Assembly: GCA_964463915.1 (NCBI GenBank)
Contig: CAYXEH010000004.1
Location: forward strand, 1-64,000
DNA: 64,000 nucleotides
Reading direction: 5' to 3'
Source of the DNA: PUPG01 sp964463915
Lineage (GTDB): Bacteria > Bacteroidota > Bacteroidia > Bacteroidales > UBA7960
A program made the translations under genes and the position numbers. The notes under the pieces were generated by a model, which worked only from the letters and a program-made list of their open reading frames with translations, did no database searches and was not told the DNA's origin. This document shows positions 59,938 through 64,000 of the stretch, one piece after another. Each line of letters starts with the position of its first letter. Within the stretch, counting starts at the first letter, position 1.

Positions 59938-62703
59938 TCAAATAACAATGTTGACAATCTTCCCGGGTACCACGATCACTTTTTTCGGGGTTTTGCCCTC
60001 CAGCCATTTTTGGGCAGCCTCTGCCTCCAGCACCTGCTTTTCCACTTCCTCCCTGCTGCTGCTGGCCGGAAGTTCCATCTTAAAACGGGTTTTTCCATTG
60101 AATGAAACCGGGTAAAGTACCTTGTCATCCTTTACCAGCTTCTCATCCCACTGCGGAAAATCAGCCATGGCCACACTCTCCGTATTTCCGAGAAGATGCC
60201 ATAACTCCTCCCCGATATGGGGGGCAAATGAAGACACCATCACGGCCAGGGGCTCCAGGATCTCCCGCTTATTGCATTTGAGATCTGTCAAATCGTTCAC
60301 ACACACCATGAAAGCGCTCACGGCGGTATTGAAAGAGAAGCGCTCCACATCTTCACTGATCTTTTTGATGGTCTTGTGCAGCACCTTTTTCTCTTTTTCC
60401 GTAGCCGTTTGTCCTGACACAGCAAGCTGGTTGTGCTGATCGTGATACAACCTCCAAAGTTTACGGATAAACCGGAAAACCCCTTCAATTCCCTTGGTGT
60501 CCCAGGGCTTGGCCTGCTCGATGGGCCCCAGGAACATCTCATACAGCCGCAGTGTATCTGCCCCGTATTTCTCGATAAGGTCATCGGGATTCACCACATT
60601 GTGGAAAGATTTGGACATCTTCTCCACTTCCCAACCACAAATATATTTTCCGTCTTCCAGGATAAATTCCGCATCCTTGTATTCCGGATTCCATTTCCTG
60701 AAGGCTTCCACGTCAAGTACGTCATTGTCCACAATATTCACATCCACATGAATAGGCATGGTTTCATACTGGTCTTTCAGGTTAAAGGACACAAAGCGGT
60801 TGCTGCCTTTCTCCCGGTACACAAAATTGGAGCGCCCCTGTATCATGCCCTGGTTGACCAGTTTTTTAAAAGGTTCATCCTTTACAGTCACCCCAATATC
60901 AAACAGGAACTTATTCCAGAAGCGGGAATAAACCAGGTGACCAGTGGCATGCTCGGCACCGCCGACATACAGGTCTACGTTCTCCCAGTATTCCACGGCT
61001 TCGGGCGACACCAGCCGGCTGTCATTGTGGGGGTCCATATACCTGATATAGTAGGCACTGGAACCGGCAAAACCTGGCATGGTATTGGTTTCCAGCGGCC
61101 AACCCTCACTGGTTTTCCAGTTTTTGGCCCGGGCAAGGGGCGGATCCCCTTCTTCCGTGGGCAGATATTTATCCACCGGGGGCAATTCAAGCGGCAGCTC
61201 CGACTCAGGCAACACATATGGGGTCTCGTCTTTGTAATAGACCGGGAAAGGTTCTCCCCAATATCGCTGACGACTGAAAATGGCATCACGCAAACGATAA
61301 TTCACTTTCCTGGTTCCGATGCCTTTGTCCTCCAGCTTCTGAATCACCGAACGTATGGCAGCCGGCACATCCATTCCATCCAGAAAACGACTATTTACCA
61401 TGGTGCCCTCTTTGGCATCATGGGCTCCCTCTTCCACATCACCGCCTTCCACCACTTCAATAATGGGAAGCTCAAAATGCCTGGCAAAAGCGTGGTCGCG
61501 ACTGTCGTGGCCGGGAACAGCCATAATGGCCCCGGTTCCGTAACCTGCCAGCACATAATCGGCAATATAAACAGGAATATCCTCCCCGGTAAACGGATGC
61601 ACGGCATACCCGCCGGTAAACTGACCGGAAACGGTTTTGACCTCCGTCATCCGCTCCCTTTCCGACTTACTGCCGGCCGCTTTTTTATAAGCTTCCACCT
61701 GGTCGCGGTATTCATCCGTGGCAATCTTGTTTACCAGCTCATGCTCAGGGGCAAGCACCATAAAAGTGGCTCCGAATATGGTATCAGGCCGGGTAGTGAA
61801 CACCTCGATCCGCTCTTCTTCATGGCCCTTCGCGGGGAAGAAAATGGTGGCCCCTTCTGAGCGACCGATCCAGTTTCGCTGAATCTCTTTCAGCGAATCA
61901 CTCCAGTCAACTTTATCCAGGGCTTCCAGCAATCTTTCGGCATAGGCCGTGATGCGCAAAAACCACTGCTTCATTTTCTTCTGCTCCACCGGGTGCCCGC
62001 CCCGGACAGAGAAACCCTCTTTCACCTCATCATTGGCCAGCACCGTGCCCAGTTTGGGGCACCAGTTCACATAGGTGTCTGCCAAGTAGGCCAGGCGATA
62101 ATGCATCAGCACCTGCCGCTTCTCTTTCTCATCCATTTTCAGCCACTCTACCGCCGTAAAATAATCCACCGGGCTGCAGGCCGCATCCACATCAAGGTTT
62201 CCGCTTCCGGAAAAAATATTTTCCAGCTTACTGATGGGTTCAGCCCTACCGGATTTGTTGTCAAAATAATGATTGAACAACTGGATGAAAGTCCATTGCG
62301 TCCATTTATAGTAGGAAGGGTCACAGGTCCTCACCTCACGGTCCCAGTCAAAGCTGAACCCGATCTGGTCAAGCTGCTCCCTGTATCGCTGAATATTTTT
62401 CTCAGTCGTGATGGCCGGATGCTGACCGGTCTGAATGGCATACTGCTCTGCCGGAAGCCCATATGCATCATAGCCCATGGGATGAAGCACGTTGAATCCC
62501 TTCTGGCGCTTATAACGGGCATAAATATCCGAGGCGATATAACCCAGGGGGTGTCCCACATGCAACCCTGCCCCCGAAGGGTAGGGAAACATATCAAGCA
62601 CATAATACTTGGGCTTGTCATGATCGACATACACCCGGTAGGTTTTGTCTTCTTTCCAGCGACGCTGCCACTTCTTCTCTGTTTCTCTGAAATTGTATTC
62701 CAT
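59938..62703 (-). CDS. leuS: Leucine--tRNA ligase
   Basis: A 921-aa class I synthetase that charges tRNA-Leu. The HIGH motif is in YPSGAGLHVGHPLGYI (about residues 41-56), the editing domain (CP1) spans roughly 230-440, and the KMSKS loop is KMSKSFHNVVNPDD. The C-terminal domain is complete. The gene is divergent from mutA, across a 110-bp spacer, and ends 82 bp from the DUF3108 gene. Confidence 0.97.
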   Translation of the reverse strand: MEYNFRETEKKWQRRWKEDKTYRVYVDHDKPKYYVLDMFPYPSGAGLHVGHPLGYIASDIYARYKRQKGFNVLHPMGYDAYGLPAEQYAIQTGQHPAITTEKNIQRYREQLDQIGFSFDWDREVRTCDPSYYKWTQWTFIQLFNHYFDNKSGRAEPISKLENIFSGSGNLDVDAACSPVDYFTAVEWLKMDEKEKRQVLMHYRLAYLADTYVNWCPKLGTVLANDEVKEGFSVRGGHPVEQKKMKQWFLRITAYAERLLEALDKVDWSDSLKEIQRNWIGRSEGATIFFPAKGHEEERIEVFTTRPDTIFGATFMVLAPEHELVNKIATDEYRDQVEAYKKAAGSKSERERMTEVKTVSGQFTGGYAVHPFTGEDIPVYIADYVLAGYGTGAIMAVPGHDSRDHAFARHFELPIIEVVEGGDVEEGAHDAKEGTMVNSRFLDGMDVPAAIRSVIQKLEDKGIGTRKVNYRLRDAIFSRQRYWGEPFPVYYKDETPYVLPESELPLELPPVDKYLPTEEGDPPLARAKNWKTSEGWPLETNTMPGFAGSSAYYIRYMDPHNDSRLVSPEAVEYWENVDLYVGGAEHATGHLVYSRFWNKFLFDIGVTVKDEPFKKLVNQGMIQGRSNFVYREKGSNRFVSFNLKDQYETMPIHVDVNIVDNDVLDVEAFRKWNPEYKDAEFILEDGKYICGWEVEKMSKSFHNVVNPDDLIEKYGADTLRLYEMFLGPIEQAKPWDTKGIEGVFRFIRKLWRLYHDQHNQLAVSGQTATEKEKKVLHKTIKKISEDVERFSFNTAVSAFMVCVNDLTDLKCNKREILEPLAVMVSSFAPHIGEELWHLLGNTESVAMADFPQWDEKLVKDDKVLYPVSFNGKTRFKMELPASSSREEVEKQVLEAEAAQKWLEGKTPKKVIVVPGKIVNIVI

Positions 62704-62756
62704 GTTCTTAAGACTTTATAAGCCTGCGAATTTAGTAAATGTTCCCTTTTTTGTTG

Positions 62757-62764
62757 TAATTTTG
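62757..62764 (+). promoter_or_regulatory. -7 box of the mutA promoter
   Basis: TAATTTTG matches TAnnTTTG and lies 49 bases before the mutA start. The -33 region is weak (TTTAG at about 21 bases). Confidence 0.4.
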
Positions 62765-62813
62765 TCCCGTTTTTACCATTTACCAGCCATTCACACGCAA
62801 AATACGATAATTT

Positions 62814-64000
62814 ATGGACCAAAAAAAGAAGCCCGGATTATTCGCAGATTTCCCCCCGGTTTCTACCAAAGAGTGGGAAGATAAGATACAAGTAGACCTG
62901 AAAGGGGCCGATTATGAAAAACGGTTGATCTGGAAGTCACCCGGCGGCCTGAAAATCAAGCCCTATTACCGTGAAGAGGACCTGGAAAATTTGCCACATA
63001 CAAAAGTATTGCCAGGCGAATCTCCTTATATACGGGGCAAGAAAATCAAGTACAACGACTGGATTATCCGGCAGGACTTTGAAACCCCGGATCCTTCTGA
63101 GGCCAACAAACTCGCCCTCCAGGCCATTGACAAAGGGGTGGATGCCGTCGGGTTCAATGCCACTGAGGTAACCGCAGAAGCGGAGATGAAAACACTGCTC
63201 AACGGCATTGATCCGGAAACCATACATATTCACCTGGTACACGGCAAGAGCTACCCGGAGTTGCTGGATTACCTGATTGCGGTGACCGGCAACAAAAAAT
63301 CGAAAGGATCCCTGAATTTTGATCCTCTCGGGTATTTTGTCCTTTACAACAAATTTTACGGAAGCCAGGAGGGCAATTTCCAGGAAGCCAGGAACGTCAT
63401 TGAAAAAGCCAAAAGCAAGTTGCCGGGCTTTTTTGTGTTGTGCGTCAATGGTCAGCACTACCACAATGCCGGCGCAAGTGTGGTACAGGAACTGGCCTTC
63501 TCCCTGTCCCAGGGAAACGAGTACCTGGCCCGCCTCACGGAGATGGGCCTTTCGGTTGATGATATTGCTAAGCGCATGCAGTTCAGCTTCGGGGCAGGTT
63601 CAAACTATTTCCTTGAGATCGCCAAGCTAAGGGTGGCCCGGATGCTGTGGGCCCAGATCGTGAAACAATATAAGCCTGCAGATGAGGATTCTGAAAAGAT
63701 GCAGGTTCACGTGTATACATCTAACTGGAACAAAACACTTTACGACCCCTATGTAAATCTGTTGCGCACCACCACAGAAGCCATGTCCGGTTCCATTGGC
63801 GGAGCCGACAGCATGACCGTGGAACCATTCGACACCACCTATAAGCGCCCGGATGAATTCTCTTACCGCATGGCGCGCAACCAGCAGATCATCCTGAAAA
63901 CCGAAGCCTATTTTAACAAGGTGGCCGATCCGGCTGCCGGATCCTATTACGTGGAAAACCTCTGTGATTCCATTGCCAAAGCGGCATGGGACCTGTTCCT
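62814..64000 (+). CDS. mutA: Methylmalonyl-CoA mutase small subunit, N-terminal part
   Basis: The frame opens with the ATG at 62814 (MDQKKKPGLFADFPPVSTKE) and runs off the window end, giving 395 residues of roughly 600. The barrel domain is recognisable from VDLKGADYEKRLIWKSPGGLKIKPYYR, then NAGASVVQELAFSL and MSGSIGGADSMTVEPFDTTYKRPDEFSYRMARNQQIILK, as in the MutA subunit of the MutAB heterodimer. MutA is the non-catalytic partner of MutB in interconverting succinyl-CoA and methylmalonyl-CoA, a step of propionate formation in fermenting Bacteroidota. mutB would lie downstream, outside the window. Confidence 0.93.
   Translation, partial: MDQKKKPGLFADFPPVSTKEWEDKIQVDLKGADYEKRLIWKSPGGLKIKPYYREEDLENLPHTKVLPGESPYIRGKKIKYNDWIIRQDFETPDPSEANKLALQAIDKGVDAVGFNATEVTAEAEMKTLLNGIDPETIHIHLVHGKSYPELLDYLIAVTGNKKSKGSLNFDPLGYFVLYNKFYGSQEGNFQEARNVIEKAKSKLPGFFVLCVNGQHYHNAGASVVQELAFSLSQGNEYLARLTEMGLSVDDIAKRMQFSFGAGSNYFLEIAKLRVARMLWAQIVKQYKPADEDSEKMQVHVYTSNWNKTLYDPYVNLLRTTTEAMSGSIGGADSMTVEPFDTTYKRPDEFSYRMARNQQIILKTEAYFNKVADPAAGSYYVENLCDSIAKAAWDLF

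Noticed and set aside
60433..61860. A 475-codon plus-strand frame
   Set aside because: It is entirely antisense to leuS and has no recognised domains; long mirror frames are expected from the codon bias.
1..64000. CRISPR arrays, rRNA genes, insertion sequences or prophage
   Set aside because: No regularly spaced identical repeats, no rRNA segments and no transposase, integrase or phage structural proteins were seen.

Overview
The window looks like a draft scaffold from a free-living, probably anaerobic or microaerobic, member of the Bacteroidota (Bacteroidales/Marinilabiliales-like). Reasons: a type IX secretion C-terminal sorting domain on a large protease, Bacteroidota-type -7 boxes (TAnnTTTG) before several genes, mostly absent Shine-Dalgarno sequences, Bacteroidota-restricted families (IPExxxVDY protein, PG0541-like protein, LptE-SecG neighbourhood, DksA with a reduced zinc finger), a long-form IleRS and a methylmalonyl-CoA mutase small subunit. 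Two 100-N assembly gaps (52175-52274 and 57690-57789) break the sequence. I saw no rRNA, CRISPR array, insertion sequence or prophage.

Layout. 1-4092: end of asd, a lipid kinase, glyS, a 24-bp tandem repeat and a polyprenyl synthase. 4051-11852: an osmotic/ion block made of a 1725-aa cation-chloride-cotransporter-like permease fused to a coiled coil and a P-loop ATPase, translationally coupled to an MscS-like protein, with a second MscS channel divergently transcribed. 11930-13085: a two-gene encapsulin iron compartment (encapsulated ferritin plus shell). 13307-17706: purN, then acpP-fabF-rnc-IPExxxVDY, then mazG. 17954-22683: a HlyD/ABC-ATPase/FtsX-type permease export operon. 22958-30694: MFS transporter, SpoU-type RNA methyltransferase, T9SS-secreted lysyl-endopeptidase-like protease, a small unknown protein and a PQQ-type sugar dehydrogenase. 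31010-35468: ileS, dksA-like, lspA. 35517-37892: a secreted zinc metalloprotease. 38224-44805: a TetR-controlled tripartite RND efflux operon (tetR-tolC-adaptor-pump-PG0541-like). 45351-49825: a long KamA-type radical SAM enzyme, a polysaccharide flippase and a small conserved protein. 49907-52160: tRNA-Arg(CCU) and metG. 52418-57567: sigma-54-type activator, lptE, a TPR-like gene, secG, groES-groEL. 57843-62703: cyclophilin, lipoprotein, DUF3108 protein and leuS. 62814-end: mutA, cut by the window edge.

Three themes cut across the genes. (1) Ion and volume homeostasis: the transporter-ATPase fusion with two MscS proteins looks like a single functional locus and is the best candidate for an undescribed system. 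(2) Intergenic DNA carries two kinds of repeat: REP-like hairpin clusters bounded by GTTGTTGGTT/AACCAACAAC, and imperfect tandem duplications with a 71-76 bp period, three of which copy the 3' end of the adjoining gene. (3) Three TGGCAC-type sigma-54-like elements precede the HlyD-ABC operon, the tetR-RND operon and groES, and a sigma-54-type activator gene lies in the same window.
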